From the NCBI GenBank assembly GCA_949825045.1, contig OX463813.1, forward strand, positions 3,348,001 to 3,412,000: DNA of 64,000 bases, read 5' to 3'. Below are positions 1 through 10,837 of the stretch, one piece after another. Within the stretch, counting starts at the first letter, position 1, and each line of letters opens with the position of its first letter. The DNA is from Argyresthia goedartella (taxonomy: Eukaryota; Arthropoda; Insecta; Lepidoptera; Argyresthiidae). The translations under genes and the position numbers were made by a program. The notes beneath the pieces were generated by a model. It saw only the letters and a list, made by a program, of their open reading frames with translations, made no database searches and was not told the origin of the DNA.

Positions 1-379
1 GCCGATACAATAAAAAAGCAGACTGGCAAACGGGGTCCGTTTCATTTAGATTTTTTCAATAAAAAAATATGTAAAATTAATTGTTTTATTTTTTATTACA
101 ATAAAACATAACTTATTCTAACATATACAAAAAAAAACTAAATGCGTACCTATTTTAGTTCTTTTTGTATCGAATATACAAAAATTACCAAAATGGCCGG
201 CGTACGGGGGAATGCGGGTGACAAAAAGCTCGACTGGCAAAGTGTTAACCGATCTGTACTGAAATATTACAGCGGCGTCTGTACAATAATTGTAGATCTT
301 TATGAGACTATTGTGAACAGATTGGGTTGAAGGCAGATCGGGAAGCAGGTTTTGAATGTTGGTAATATTGGAAACTTAC

Positions 380-522
380 ACTATCAAGCTGTCTGACTAT
401 TGAGTCCACTTCCCATACATCTGACTGCTTGAAATCCTCCAGCACTTGACCTGAAGCCATTGAGAATCGGGCCCATTGTGGGGTAGTCCTTAACGTGGTA
501 GCAGATTGGTGTCTAGGTTTAT
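380..522 (-). other. Candidate exon or coding relic (weak)
   Basis: Read on the minus strand, this stretch is open and protein-like, containing QWARFSMASGQVLEDFKQSD and then WEVDSIVRQLDS. It is followed at once by a strong donor-like GTAAGT, whose GT lies at 379-378, leaving a complete codon (phase 0). Possible acceptor AGs lie just before 522 or 512, but neither has a good pyrimidine tract. The frame continues past the donor to a stop near 316. I do not recognise the protein. It could be a host exon on the opposite strand to the Ig exon, an exon of a mobile element, or chance. Confidence 0.25.
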
Positions 523-553
523 CTACAGCATAATTACATTATTATTATATTAT

Positions 554-980
554 TATTGGGTGCTTACCTATGAAATTCGCGAATTTTCCTTACAGATTCA
601 GGAGTTCATAATTCGAGTAATTCAATAGCTATTTCAAGTTTTTTTTTGTTTTAAAATTAATTTCAATATTTTACATCTACTTATTAAATTTTATTTTAAT
701 TTTCAGTTTGATAACTAAAATGTTATCTTCAAAATCAGTGCCTCCTAAATGTCATACACTTTCATGATAATATTCGTAATATTTTTTTACAGCTGACAAT
801 TTTCAAAAATTATATAAAAATTTCTGTTAGCTAAATGTTGTCTCATTCATACACACAAAGTTTATAAAATTAGGATCTGTCATTCCTAAAAAAAAATACA
901 AAAATGTTTGTACTGAAAATTGAGTTAACTTCAATTTCTCCATACAAAACGCCAATTTCATATGTAAGGACCTAATATTA
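554..980. repeat. Interspersed repeat, copy 1 of 2
   Basis: About 425 bp starting ATTGGGTGCTTACC and ending near CCTAATAT. It matches 50969-51394 almost base for base in the same orientation, with scattered substitutions. It has no ORF. It is AT-rich and could be the end of a larger element not otherwise seen here. Confidence 0.75.
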
Positions 981-1022
981 GATTTAGGGGTTGAAAATAC
1001 CCCGAAATCTTCCCCCTCCTCT

Positions 1023-1620
1023 CCCCCTTTCGGATTTTTTTTCGCAACATCTTATGTAGAATGAAGTGTGCCTTAGTGCACCTCGCAAATTCGTTTTTTT
1101 TTTCGCAACATCTTGTGTAGAATGAAGTGTGCCTTAGTGCACCTCGCAAATTCGATTTTTTTCGCAACATCTTGTATAAAATGAAGTGTGCCTTAGTGCA
1201 CCTCGCAAATTAGATTTTTTTTTGCAACATCTTGTGTAGAATGAAGTGTGCCTTAGTGCACCTCGCAAATTCGTTTTTTTTTCGCAACATCTTGTATAGA
1301 ATGAAGTGTGCCTTAGTGCACCTCGCAAATTCAATTTTTTTCGCAACATCTTGTGTAGAATGAAGTGTGCACCTCGCAAATTCGTTTTTTTTTCGCAACA
1401 TCTTGTGTAGAATGAAGTGTGCCTTAGTGCACCTCGCAAATTCGATTTTTTTCGCAACATCTTGTATAGAATGAAGTGTGCCTTAGTGCACCTCGCAAAT
1501 TCGATTTTTTTCGCAACATCTTGTGTAGAATGAAGTGTGCCTTAGTGCACCTCGAAAATTCGTTTTTTTCGCAATATATTGTGTAGAATGAGTGTGCCTT
1601 AGTGCCTCGCAAATTTGATT
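1023..1620. repeat. 60-bp minisatellite, about 10 units
   Basis: Ten tandem units each carry CGCAACATCTTGTGTAGAAT, then a GTGCCTTAGTGCACCTCGC block and a T-run of variable length. One unit near 1341-1393 lacks the GCCTTAGT block. The long minus-strand open frames here (LRGALRHTSFYTRCCEKK-like) come from the repeat and are not genes. Confidence 0.92.
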
Positions 1621-2253
1621 GAAATCCGTCCCCCCTTCCTCCCCAATTAAAAATCGCAATCCTTCTCTACGAAATTATTTTCTTGCTCGCTACTGAAGCA
1701 TTCTACTCTTAAGGGGATAAATATGGCCAGCGCGAGGGGACGCGAACAAAGAAATGCATCTTTAGCTTCAATTCTAGGCTAAACTAGACTAAACAAAAAT
1801 GTAGGATAAATATATGTTATAAAAGGTCTATTAGAGATAAGAATGGACTTTTAAAATTACCGGATATATGTTATATTTAATACTTAAAAATATTTTTCGC
1901 ATGCATTATTATTCAACTAAATGAACAAGCGCTCGGAGACGAAATCAGTTTCCTATATGAAACATACACGCAAAAATAGGTAAAAAAAAAAGGGAAAATT
2001 TTTGGTTGTTTTATTTCATTTTTAATGTTATTATTACAGGAGTTTAGTAATATTTTCTATAATTTTCTCGGTCTCGGAGCTCGGGCTGCCCCGCGGGGCT
2101 CTGCGCGGGAGCATGCGTCAGTCTGCTTCGACGCGATGCGATGGGTATTCGTTTTCTTTGTCAAATTCTCAATGCCATTGGCCCTTGTTCAGCCCTTAAG
2201 ATGAATTCTTTGTAAAATGCAAATAAGTTTTATTTTGACATTATCTAATTTAA
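1621..2253. other. No gene seen
   Basis: AT-rich non-coding DNA with a short GC-rich patch at about 2075-2150. I see no ORF, RNA gene or recognisable repeat end. Confidence 0.5.
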
Positions 2254-2400
2254 ATACATACATACATACATACATATGCTCACGCCCATTTCCCGGAAGA
2301 GGGGTAGGCAGAGACCAAAGGCCTCCACCTGCTACGATCCTGGCATACATCTCTCGCTTCCTCAACATTCATAACTCTCTTCATGCAAGCTCGCTGGTAT
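2254..2400. mobile_element. SINE-like fragment
   Basis: A (CATA)n tract followed by ATATGCTCACGCCC and GAGGGGTAGGCAGAGACC, a block I associate with dispersed short repeats of moths. Only one copy is present here, so limits and orientation are uncertain. Confidence 0.4.
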
Positions 2401-2691
2401 TTAAATAAAGTATTATTTTAGTATTTTATGTGTTCGCAGCCTTAGCCAGTCATATCTAGATAAATATTTTTGATAAATGTACCATTGCTTGCCAATATTT
2501 GGCTAAATGTGCTGTTCTTGTAATAATTTAACAACCACTGTAACCACATTTATGCAAATAAACGAATCTGAATCTGTATCCGATCGACTAAAAAAAACAA
2601 CTTCACCAATATTCACAGATAAGACTTCTGCACCTCGATTCGAAGACCCCGGCTTGGTTCTTGGTAGATGAGCATGAGAGTCCAGGAATAT

Positions 2692-2941
2692 GATAATAAT
2701 AATAATACCTTGGACACTATTTACACACATTGATCTAGACCCAAACTAGGATTCCCTGTATCTAGGGTACTAGACAACGATACACATACTTATATAGATA
2801 AATATTATACTTAGATAGATAAACAACCATGACTAGGGTACAAACATCCGTTCTCATCAAACAAATATTTGCCCCCACCGGGACTTGAACCCGGGACCCT
2901 TGGCTTCGTAGGCAGGGTCACTGCCGACTCGGCCATTCGGG
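2692..2941 (-). mobile_element. S1 tRNA-derived SINE, full length
   Basis: On the minus strand the head has the pol III A box TGGCCGAGTCGG and B box GGTTCAAGTCC. It is followed by the S1 body (TATCGTTGTCTAGTACCC, GGGGCTAGATCAATGTG-like) and ends in an (ATT)n tail at 2692-2707. It is one of about a dozen S1 copies in the window. Confidence 0.9.
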
Positions 2942-3164
2942 AATTATGATGGAATAAGTTTATTAACATGACTATGATATTTACTATTAAATGTAGGGCA
3001 GTAACTCGCAGAAGAAAGAACACAACAAATTATAACTGTCGGTAGTTCCCGTGAGTAAAACCAAGAAGGAAAACTGTGTTTCTGTCAGGCTTCACCTTCC
3101 TTTTGGCTGTCAAACTAGCCGCCTTGTCGGTTACTACAACTTATTAATACAATAAATAATAACA

Positions 3165-3446
3165 TAACATAGCGTCACGCCTTTTCCCATACTGGGTGGC
3201 AGAGGCACAATATTGCCCACTTTGAGCCAGTTGTTCAATACTCCATTTTGCGTGACACCCCTGTCACTAGCCCATCGCCGCAGCTATGGACTAATGAAGC
3301 TTTCCTCGCGATGTTTTCCGTCACCGTTGGAACGTCCGTATAATGTACTTGAGATAAATTAATTTTCTCATTGGTATATGGTCAGGAATCGAACCCGCAT
3401 CTCCTGTGTGAGAAGCAAGCGTGAAACTCATTAGACCACGGAGCTA
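3165..3446 (-). mobile_element. S3 tRNA-derived SINE, full length
   Basis: The minus-strand head AGCTCCGTGGTCTAATGAG carries the A box, and GGTTCGATTCC is the B box. The body contains ATTTATCTCAAGTACATTAT. The tail reads into GGAAAAGGCGTGACGCTATG. It is the best-preserved S3 copy and defines the family here. Confidence 0.88.
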
Positions 3447-3865
3447 CAATAAATCATGTTTTCCTATATATTATGTGTATAGAGTACAAAAAAAATACGA
3501 AACATCTTAAAAATATCATGAAAAATCAAATCTGTGAAAAATCAAAAGGCAAGCTTTTCTCCTATAAAAACAAAACTGCAATCGATAAACCATAATAAGA
3601 TAATGCCAGCACTAAAAATTAAGGGGCGTTGCAATTTTCACCACCTTGCAATATCGGAGGCTGATAGAAGCCACTTGGAGGGTCATAAAGTGCTGGTGCA
3701 TGTGTGCCTATTAGTCTGGTCTGGACCCCTAGTTAATTAAAAACCTGCTTAGATTATGGCAATAGTCGTCGCCATAATTGATATCAAGTTCGTTATAAGG
3801 ACGTTCTAACGGTGATGAACGGATGGAAACCATTGTGATGAAACCTTCATATCTGTGATACCGAC

Positions 3866-3985
3866 GAACCGAATGGCCGAGTCGGCAGTGACCCTGCCTA
3901 CGAAGCCAAGGGTCCCGAGTTCGAGTCCCGGTGGGAGCAAATATTTGTTTGATGAGAACGGATTTTTGTACCCTTACGTGCATTT
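3866..3985 (+). mobile_element. S1 SINE, 3'-truncated
   Basis: Head with both boxes (TGGCCGAGTCGG, GAGTTCGAGTCCCGG) and the first part of the body. The body breaks off after about 115 bp, so the (ATT)n tail is missing. Confidence 0.8.
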
Positions 3986-4149
3986 AACAAAACAGCGAAT
4001 ATCTCCGATACTAGAAACAACGCCATGAGGAACCTGTACCTGCAGAGCGTCACATTTGTGTTATTAGCAATGAGATTCCAAAAACACTGTGCAAACGGTA
4101 ATAAAGGAATATACCGGAATGAACCGTCTGCTTTTTAAATAAAGTGCCC

Positions 4150-4398
4150 CTTTGATGATCCAAATGGCCGAAGCCTACGAAGCCAAGGGTCCCGGGTTCG
4201 AGTCCCGGTGGTGGCAAACATTTGTTTGATGAAAACGGACGTTTGCACCCTATTCATAGTTGTTTGTCTATCTAAGTATTATATTTATCTATATAAGTAC
4301 GTGTATCGTTGTCTAGTACCCAAGATACAGGGAATCCTAGTTTGGGGCTAGATCAATGTGTGTAAATAGTGTCCAAGGTATTATTATTATTATATTAT
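4150..4398 (+). mobile_element. S1 SINE with head deletion
   Basis: Same family, but about 20 bp between the A and B boxes are lost (AATGGCCGAAGCCTACGAAG). Body and (ATT)n tail are complete. The deletion would damage the internal promoter of this copy. Confidence 0.85.
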
Positions 4399-4968
4399 TA
4401 CTTAAATGTCACACTAATGCCGCTTAGTCATATTGACGTTGTCACTTTCCGAGCGAGAGTCAGATACGGAGTGACTTTGAGTTTCCGTCAATCTTTGAGT
4501 GGTCGGCTGAGCATCCCGGTCCTATTCTCTTTTTGCTTGTTTATGGAGTGCCCATAAACATACGAGAGGTCCCTTAATAGCAACTCAGTTGAACACCTAT
4601 CAGGGGAGATATAAAGCTGGGTTTTGATTGAACCGGCTTCACCTAGGGAGTAGTTTTTCATTTCGAATGTATGTTTTATTGTTGTTGGTAATTATTTTCG
4701 GTTGTACAATACAGGGTGTAACGGAAAGAAAGAAATTTTTGAAATCTCTTTCCAAGAATGTTGAGGAAGCGAGAGATGCTGGTATTCCAGGATCGTTGTA
4801 AGTGGAGGTCTCTAGTCTCTGCATACCCCTCTTCCGAGAAATGGCGTGTATATATGTACGCTTATATACTCTACATATACATTTAATTCGGTCGATCTGT
4901 CGCTTCAAAACGGAAAAAAATATTTCGGATAACGTCTAACCTGTTTCGAATTGTGAACATTTAAGTAT
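4399..4968. other. No gene seen
   Basis: A moderately GC-balanced non-coding stretch. A minus-strand open frame at 4639-4908 has no recognisable domain and no splice-site support. Confidence 0.4.
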
Positions 4969-5434
4969 GTTTATCTACACACGTATCATAAACACTCTTT
5001 ACTGCGTCCAAAAACCGAACGTTACGACCAGCATCATACTATACTACTTGGTAGAAACTCATTTTTTATCTGAATATTGATACATTATGACCATAATGTA
5101 TAAATTTTCGACAAATTAGGGCATTCAAATTTCGAACGCCGACGCCCGCCTGCGAGCCGCCCCTGGTTTGTCTGTAAAGTTGGTACTACTGAACAAGCTA
5201 AACAAGTGCAGAGCAATTAATTATCAATGCCACAATGCCGGTCGAACATGCGGTTACTGAACACATCAAAGAGTGCTTATGATATGTGTGTAGATAAACT
5301 AGAGCATGTAACTGTACATAATTAGGCATTAAAACTCTCGAGTGATATTAATATGGAATTCGCCTTCGGCTCGTTTCATAAACCCACTCTCGAGTTTTAA
5401 TGCCCTCCATTATGTATCAGTCACTACACTACTA
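4969..5434 (+). mobile_element. M-type MITE plus terminal palindrome
   Basis: Starts GTTTATCTACACACGTATC and has the inverted partner GATATGTGTGTAGATAAAC near 5283-5301. The TIR pairing extends inward through the ACCG-CACGTT/AACATGCGGT region, about 60 bp with mismatches. It is followed by a palindromic block (TACATAATTAGGCATTAAAA with CTCTCGAGTG) folding on itself up to about 5425. No ORF. Other copies lie at 11554, 44660(-), 49562, 61447 and 62446(-). Confidence 0.82.
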
Positions 5435-5924
5435 TAAGACATGTGATAACAAAGTGTTTATGTATTCTCATAAGACCAATATTGTACATAACATATTATC
5501 ACTCCTATACCCATACGGAAACCAAACCAATATAATTTGGTAGAATATACACTTCCCAATTCACCGACCTCACTTGCTACGACTATAATCCGCCCAAGTG
5601 TCGAGTGTTACATCAATGACTATTTTATAACCTCATACGGGATGTGCTACTATGGTTTTTAAACTGCAACATCGAACATCCGAAATTGTTTAGACTTTAT
5701 TTTAGACTTTCGAAGGATGCTAAAAGGGACCTTATTCTTATTAGTAAGTTTTTTTTTTAACTTTTTTACTGTAGATATTTGCATATACTTACCAAACGTA
5801 ATTTTTTGCCCTTCTCTACATTGGACCACTGTGGAAGAACACAAATTGATTTTTGGATCTCTTTTAAAAATTTGTTGTGCTTAACTAATACAAATATGTT
5901 TTTTTTTATTATTATGATTAATAA

Positions 5925-6098
5925 GCAGGAAAGCCTCCGCTGTCCGTCCGTCTGTCCGTATATTATAAACCGTAATATATAGAGAGTTGTTTTTTATACA
6001 GAATATGTATTTTTGTTGCCACTACAGCCACAAATAATGATCTAACGCAATCAAAAATATAAAGGCGGTTCCCATACAAAAAGTATGTTGGCGTTTTT
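5925..6098 (+). mobile_element. A-type repeat, partial
   Basis: Carries the A-family GTCCGTCCGTCTGTCC run, the TTGTTGCCACTAC block and the GGTTCCCATACAA block. Diverged and truncated at both ends. Confidence 0.6.
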
Positions 6099-7065
6099 AG
6101 GGTTCCGTAGCTTAAAAGGAGAAAAAGGACCATTGTTTGACAGTCCTTCCGTCTGTCAGTCTGTCAAGGCTATTTTTCTCGGGAACGTGTGGAGGAGGTA
6201 TCATTTGATATTAATATAATTTTCTAAAGAAAACCCTTATAGGTCGATATAATCAAAAGATACCACCGTTTATCTCACATTTTTCTGAATTTGGTTCTTC
6301 ATTGCAAGGGAATCATACATCTACAACTTTACCGACCAAGAAAGATTATTATCCTAGCAACAAGTCTGGAAGGTACTTCAAGAAGAATTAATCATGAAAT
6401 TTGGCAAGAAGCAAGCTATTTATTGCACCAGTAAATGGAAAAAATCGAAGACACTAAAATTGTGGTTCCTTCATAAATAAAGCGGGCGGAACTCCGACTC
6501 CACACATGGCCGAGTTTTTGTTGTTCCTTCATAAATAAAGCGGGCGGAACTCCGACTCCACGACTCCACACATGGCCGAGTTTTTGTGGTTCCTTCATAA
6601 ATAAAGCGGGCGGAACTCCGACTCCACGACTCCACACGTGGCCGAGTTTTTGTGGTTCCTTCATAAATAAAGCGGGCGGAACTCTGTCTCCACGACTCCA
6701 CACATGGCCGAGTTTTTGTGGTTCCTTCATAAATAAAGCGGGCGGAACTCCGACTCCACGACTCCACACATGGCCGAGTTTTTGTGGTTCCTTCATAAAT
6801 AAAGCGGGCGGAACTCCGACTCCACGACTCCACACATGGCCGAGTTTTTGTGGTTCCTTCATAAATAAAGCGGGCGGAACTCCGACTCCACGACTCCACA
6901 CATGGCCGAGTTTTTGTGGTTCCTTCATAAATAAAGCGGGCGGAACTCCGACTCCACGACTCCACACATGGCCGAGTTTTTGTGGTTCCTTCATAAATAA
7001 AGCGGGCGGAACTCCGACTCCACGACTCCACACACGGCCGAGTTTTTTTTTCTGTAGGAAAGTTT
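6099..7065 (+). mobile_element. B-type repeat whose 3' end expanded
   Basis: Starts TAGGGTTCCGTAGC, has a GTCCTTCCGTCTGTCAG run and TTTTTCTCGGGAACG, then AATTTGGCAAGAAGC. Its 3' part becomes the 66-bp array described separately and ends GGCCGAGTTTTTTTT. The single-copy B element at 10838-11216 shows the unexpanded state. Confidence 0.75.
6475..7048. repeat. 66-bp minisatellite, about 9 units
   Basis: Units read GTGGTTCCTTCATAAATAAA, then GCGGGCGGAACTCCGACTCC and ACACATGGCCGAGTTTTTG. The first unit lacks 9 bp (CGACTCCAC). The 205- and 186-residue minus-strand frames (GVGVPPALFMKEPQKLGHV repeats) are satellite readings, not proteins. Confidence 0.93.
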
Positions 7066-7092
7066 GGAACCCTTTTTTATTTTAAATACATG

Positions 7093-7178
7093 CATGGCGT
7101 CACGCTGTTTCCCATACGAAATGACAGTGGCCCACCCAATTTTGCATGACAGGCAGCCAGCCCACACTAGGGCCCTCA
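7093..7178 (-). mobile_element. S3 SINE tail fragment
   Basis: Contains GGCGTCACGCTGTTTCCCAT and the CATGACAGGCAGCC-like block of the S3 tail. Head absent. Confidence 0.5.
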
Positions 7179-7451
7179 CCACAAAACTTCCCTATTCAAC
7201 ATTTTAATTTTACATTTCTACACATGTATGTAAATTTTGTAATAAACTCAAGTGTGTGTCCATTGGAGAAAGGAATCTAAAATGGCGTCTTGTACTTGCA
7301 GTGACAGCTGATAGAGTCAACAAAAAAGCGGTTGTGGTTGGTGGACAGACTGATTACTTTTTTTACGGGCAGTACGGCGGCGTGTGTGTAAAGACAGCGA
7401 TAGCGTGCAAGGGAGAAAGCATGATGATGGACGACATTTAGATTCCTGTCT

Positions 7452-7916
7452 TCATTAAAGTGGTAAGGTAAATTTAAACTTAACTTGCATTAAGTTGATT
7501 ATCGACAAAATCGACACTTTTTGAAGTTATTTCTCTGCTGTTCAAAAGAAGTTCCATGTTAAATATATATACAATTTTGGGACCTTTTTCTAGATTTTGT
7601 AATAACAGAAACGCGATTGGAGGAATTTCGCTCGATAGAAATAATTATTGAAATGAGGTCTAAATTTATACTTTTTTAGATTTTCTGACAAATTGGAATA
7701 GCGCTAAGAATTCAAAATTATTTATTTAGTTGAGTTTTGAAAATACCTAAATTACTTATCATAGAAATTTTCATAGCTATTTCAGTTAATTTTATATCAA
7801 TTTAAAACGAACTTTTGGTTATTTTTCGCCGATTCCGTCCCTCTCACACTGCGGGTCATTTTGCCTGGAGTATCGGCGACCTTTGCGCGGACGAGGTATC
7901 CCCTTAATTCTTATTT
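7452..7916 (+). mobile_element. TTAA-bounded MITE, diverged copy
   Basis: The right end GATTCCGTCCCTCTCACACT, then GCGCGGACGAGGTATCCCC before TTAA, matches the right end of the element at 34883-36739. A likely left end is TTAAAGTGGTAAGG. The centre is diverged AT-rich DNA. No ORF. Confidence 0.5.
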
Positions 7917-8231
7917 TTCAATATTATGGTGTGTTATTTTGTTGACCACTTGATAATTTAGTGGTACACATGTAAAGTTTTGGGCTAATCCTTGGTCGTG
8001 ATTCAATCGAGTACGGCACCATGGTACCACTTCCAGACCCAATATTCTAGGTTTATCACAACCTTACGAAATCGGCTACGAGCGAAAAGTTTCTGTCGAA
8101 TTGGTCGCCCGGGACCGAGGAAGATAGATAGGCGGTAATATTCTGCACACTAGCGTTTTACATTACATGTAGAATGTAGATAGATGGTGGTGGGTGTGAC
8201 TGAACTGTACATAAGAGTTAAACATAAACAT
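7917..8231. other. No gene seen
   Basis: Non-coding DNA without a recognisable repeat or ORF. Confidence 0.4.
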
Positions 8232-8490
8232 ATGGCCGAGTCGGCAGTGACCCTGCCTACAAAGCCAAGGGTCCAGGGTTCGAGTCCCGGTGGGGGCAAA
8301 TATTTGTTTGATGAGAACGGATGTTTGAACCCTAGTCATGGTTGTTTATCTAAGTATAATATTTATCTATATAAGTATGTGTATCGTTGTCTAGTACCCA
8401 AGATACAGAGAATCCTGGTTTGGGGCTAGATCAATGTGTGTAAATCGTGTCCAAGTTATTATTATTATTATAATTATATTATTATTATAT
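8232..8490 (+). mobile_element. S1 SINE, full length
   Basis: A box TGGCCGAGTCGG and B box GGTTCGAGTCC are intact. Body and (ATT)n tail are complete. It abuts an oppositely oriented S2 SINE. Confidence 0.9.
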
Positions 8491-8493
8491 ACA

Positions 8494-8672
8494 TACAGGA
8501 CATACATTGCTTTTGGCCCCACACTAGGATACCCTGTATCGTGGGAACCACAAACAGCGACGTCACACACAAACATTCAAGACCTGTTTTTCTATCTCCA
8601 GCCGGGGATCGAACCCAGGACTTCTCGCATGGTAGACAGAGCCACAACCGCTGCGCCACAGAGGTCGCCGGT
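8494..8672 (-). mobile_element. S2 tRNA-derived SINE
   Basis: On the minus strand the head is GACCTCTGTGGCGCAGCGG with B box GGTTCGATCCC. The body contains TGTGTGACGTCGCTGTTTG and ends in CCTAGTGTGGGGCC and the CAATGTATGT region. Tail-to-tail with the S1 copy before it. Confidence 0.88.
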
Positions 8673-8685
8673 CGTTAATTTTTCA

Positions 8686-8800
8686 TTTTTAGGGTTTACC
8701 CTACCTGAAGGGTTCAAACGGAGCCGCTATTGCTCTATTGCTGTCATTCCGGTGTCCGTCTGACCATCGTCTGGCACACAGGTTTAACAGCCAAACAGTT
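8686..8800 (+). mobile_element. A/B-type repeat start, truncated
   Basis: TTTTAGGGTTTACCC, then CCTGAAGGGTTCAAACGG and a short GTCCGTCTGACC run match the beginning of A/B elements. The rest is missing. A (TA)n run follows at about 8836-8858. Confidence 0.5.
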
Positions 8801-9098
8801 GGAGCTTCAGTCAAATTATAATACTGTATTTAATAAATATATATATATATATATACTGTATTTTTTATTAAAAATATGTTGGCCATTGAAGTCACCTATT
8901 TTTTAATATTTATTTCCGAAGAATATTTTAACTTTCTACTTAGGTTTCCGGAACTGGTCACTTACATAAACAATATTTAAAAAAATGATTACAACATTTG
9001 AAAATGGAACTCTTTGGCTGTACAATGCAGTTTGTTTCATCTGACTTTCAATTATTTTTACATTGCGGCGCCATCTTAAAAATTGCGTGTCTATTAAC

Positions 9099-9889
9099 AT
9101 GGATTTAACTCTTGAAAATTTTCTACGATTTTAAGTGTATTTTGACAGCTTAGCAGAGCCTCGCTCGGCTTCAATCTGCTTTTGGGGGTAAAGCACCATG
9201 CAAGAAGATTATTTATAGCTGGTCTACAGAATAAAAGCGCGGTCGCGTCAATCTCAGTGAAGAATCTCGCGGTGATCGCCCGTCAACCGCTGTGAACAAT
9301 AAAAACATCGATGCTGAGCGCCGTATGATCGAAACAGATAGGAATGTGACCTTCCACGAGATTCAGGCATCCTTAGTCTTAGGCATGAGTCAAACACAAT
9401 CAATCCTACACAAACATTTGGGTGTGAGAAAGCTGTGCTCGCGGTGGATCTCACACTATTTGACCGAGGCTCAAAAAACGGACCGCGTCACTTGGTGCAA
9501 TACCATGCTTACCAGATTCAACGAAGGGGCGACAAATCTAGTGTAGGACATAGTAACAGGTGACGAAACATGGATTTATTGCTACGATCCCAAAACAATG
9601 CATCGAGCGTATGAGTCTTTCAAGATAAGCCGAAACCAAATAAAGCGGCGCGCGTTAAAAGGGCATCTAAGCGGACGATTGCTTCTTGTGTTTAATAAAA
9701 CTGGACACGTGGCCCCTGCTGCTCTAGAGAATTGGCGTACCGTAAATAGTGACTGGTACACGACCATTTGTTTGCCGGAAATTATTGACGAACTCCGTAA
9801 AAATAACCGTAAACGCCGCATCATGCTGCACCACGACAATGCTAGTTCTCACACGGCCAGACAGAAAAACGTTTTTTTTAAGGTGAAAA
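9099..9889 (+). pseudogene. mariner transposase, broken and 3'-truncated
   Basis: Relic of a mariner-family DNA transposase, the enzyme that cuts and pastes its own element at TA sites. A start at 9099 opens an N-terminal DNA-binding region with stops and frame breaks. A clean frame at 9292-9543 includes MSQTQSILHKHLG and LTEAQKTDRVTWCNTML. After a stop in place of a Trp codon, the catalytic core continues with TGDETWIYCYDP (first acidic residue). A frame at 9598-9889 then holds the second acidic motif HHDNASSHTA. The C-terminal third, including the third catalytic Asp region, is missing. Its place is taken by a minisatellite in the same frame. No flanking TIR pair was found, so the copy cannot be mobile. 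Confidence 0.9.
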
Positions 9890-10815
9890 ACCTAAGCCTC
9901 CTCCATCCTCCGTCTGAAGAACTAAACCTCCTCCGTCCTCCGTCTGAGGAACTAAACCCCCTCCGTCCTCCATCTGAGGAACTAAACCTCCTCCGTCCTC
10001 CGTCTGAGGAACTAAACCTCCTCCGTCCTCCGCCTGAGGAACTAAACCTCCTCCGTCCTCCCTCTGAGGAACTAAACCTCCTCCGTCCTCCGTCTGAGGA
10101 ACTAAAGCTCCTCCGTCCTCCGTCTATGGAACTAAACCTCCTCCGACCTCCGTCTGAGGAATACCTCCTTCGTCCTCCGTCTGAGGAACTAAACCTCCTC
10201 CGTCCTCCGCCTGAGGAACTAAACCTCCTCCGTCCTCCCTCTGAGGAACTAAACCTCCTCCGTCCTCCGTCTGAGGAACTAAAGCTCCTCCGTCCACCAT
10301 CTATGGAACTAAACCTCCTCCGACCTCCGTCTGAGGAATACCTCCTTCGTCCTCCGTCTGAGGAACTTAACCTCCTCCGTCCTCCGTCTGAGGAACTAAA
10401 GCTCCTCCGTCCTCCGTCTATGGAACTAAACCTCCTCCAACCTCCGTCTGAGGAATACCTCCTTCGTCCTCCGTCTGAGGAACTAAACCTCCTCCGTCCT
10501 CCGTCTGAGGAACTAAAGCTCCTCCGTCCTCCCTCTGAGGAACTAAACCTCCTCCGTCCTCCGTCTGAGGAACTAAAGCTCCTCCGTCCTCCGTCTATGG
10601 AACTAAACCTCCTCCGACCTCCGTCTGAGGAATACCTCCTTCGTCCTCCGTCTGAGGAACTAAACCTCCTCCGTCCTCCGTCTGAGGAACTAAAGCTCCT
10701 CCGTCCTCCGTCTATGGAACTAAACCTCCTCCGACCTCCGTCTGAGGAATACCTCCTCCGTCCTCCGTCTGAGGAACTAAACCTCCTCCGAACTCCGTCT
10801 GAGGAACTGTTCTGA
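9890..10815 (+). repeat. 30-bp coding-frame minisatellite, about 31 units
   Basis: Tandem units of CTCCTCCGTCCTCCGTCTGA plus GGAACTAAAC encode (LNLLRPPSEE). Some units are 27 bp (YLLRPPSEE). All lengths are multiples of three, so the frame entering from the mariner relic stays open to a stop at 10813-10815. Unit variants LNL, LKL, SME and YLL recur in a fixed order as a higher-order repeat of about 117 bp. The predicted 405-residue fusion is very unlikely to be a working protein. Confidence 0.93.
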
Positions 10816-10837
10816 AAGGTTCTAAAGCGTTTGATTT

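Noticed and set aside
1023..1620. CRISPR-like array
   Set aside because: The units are tandem and lack unique spacers; the genome is eukaryotic.
2811..3023. True tRNA genes at the many GGTTCGANTCC boxes (S1, S2, S3, S4 heads)
   Set aside because: Each box pair is followed by the same SINE body and simple-repeat tail. Acceptor stems do not close as in a functional tRNA.
6416..7033. 205- and 186-residue minus-strand repeats as a repetitive protein gene
   Set aside because: The frame arises only because the 66-bp satellite unit is a multiple of three. There is no start context, no splice sites, and the unit matches a transposon end.
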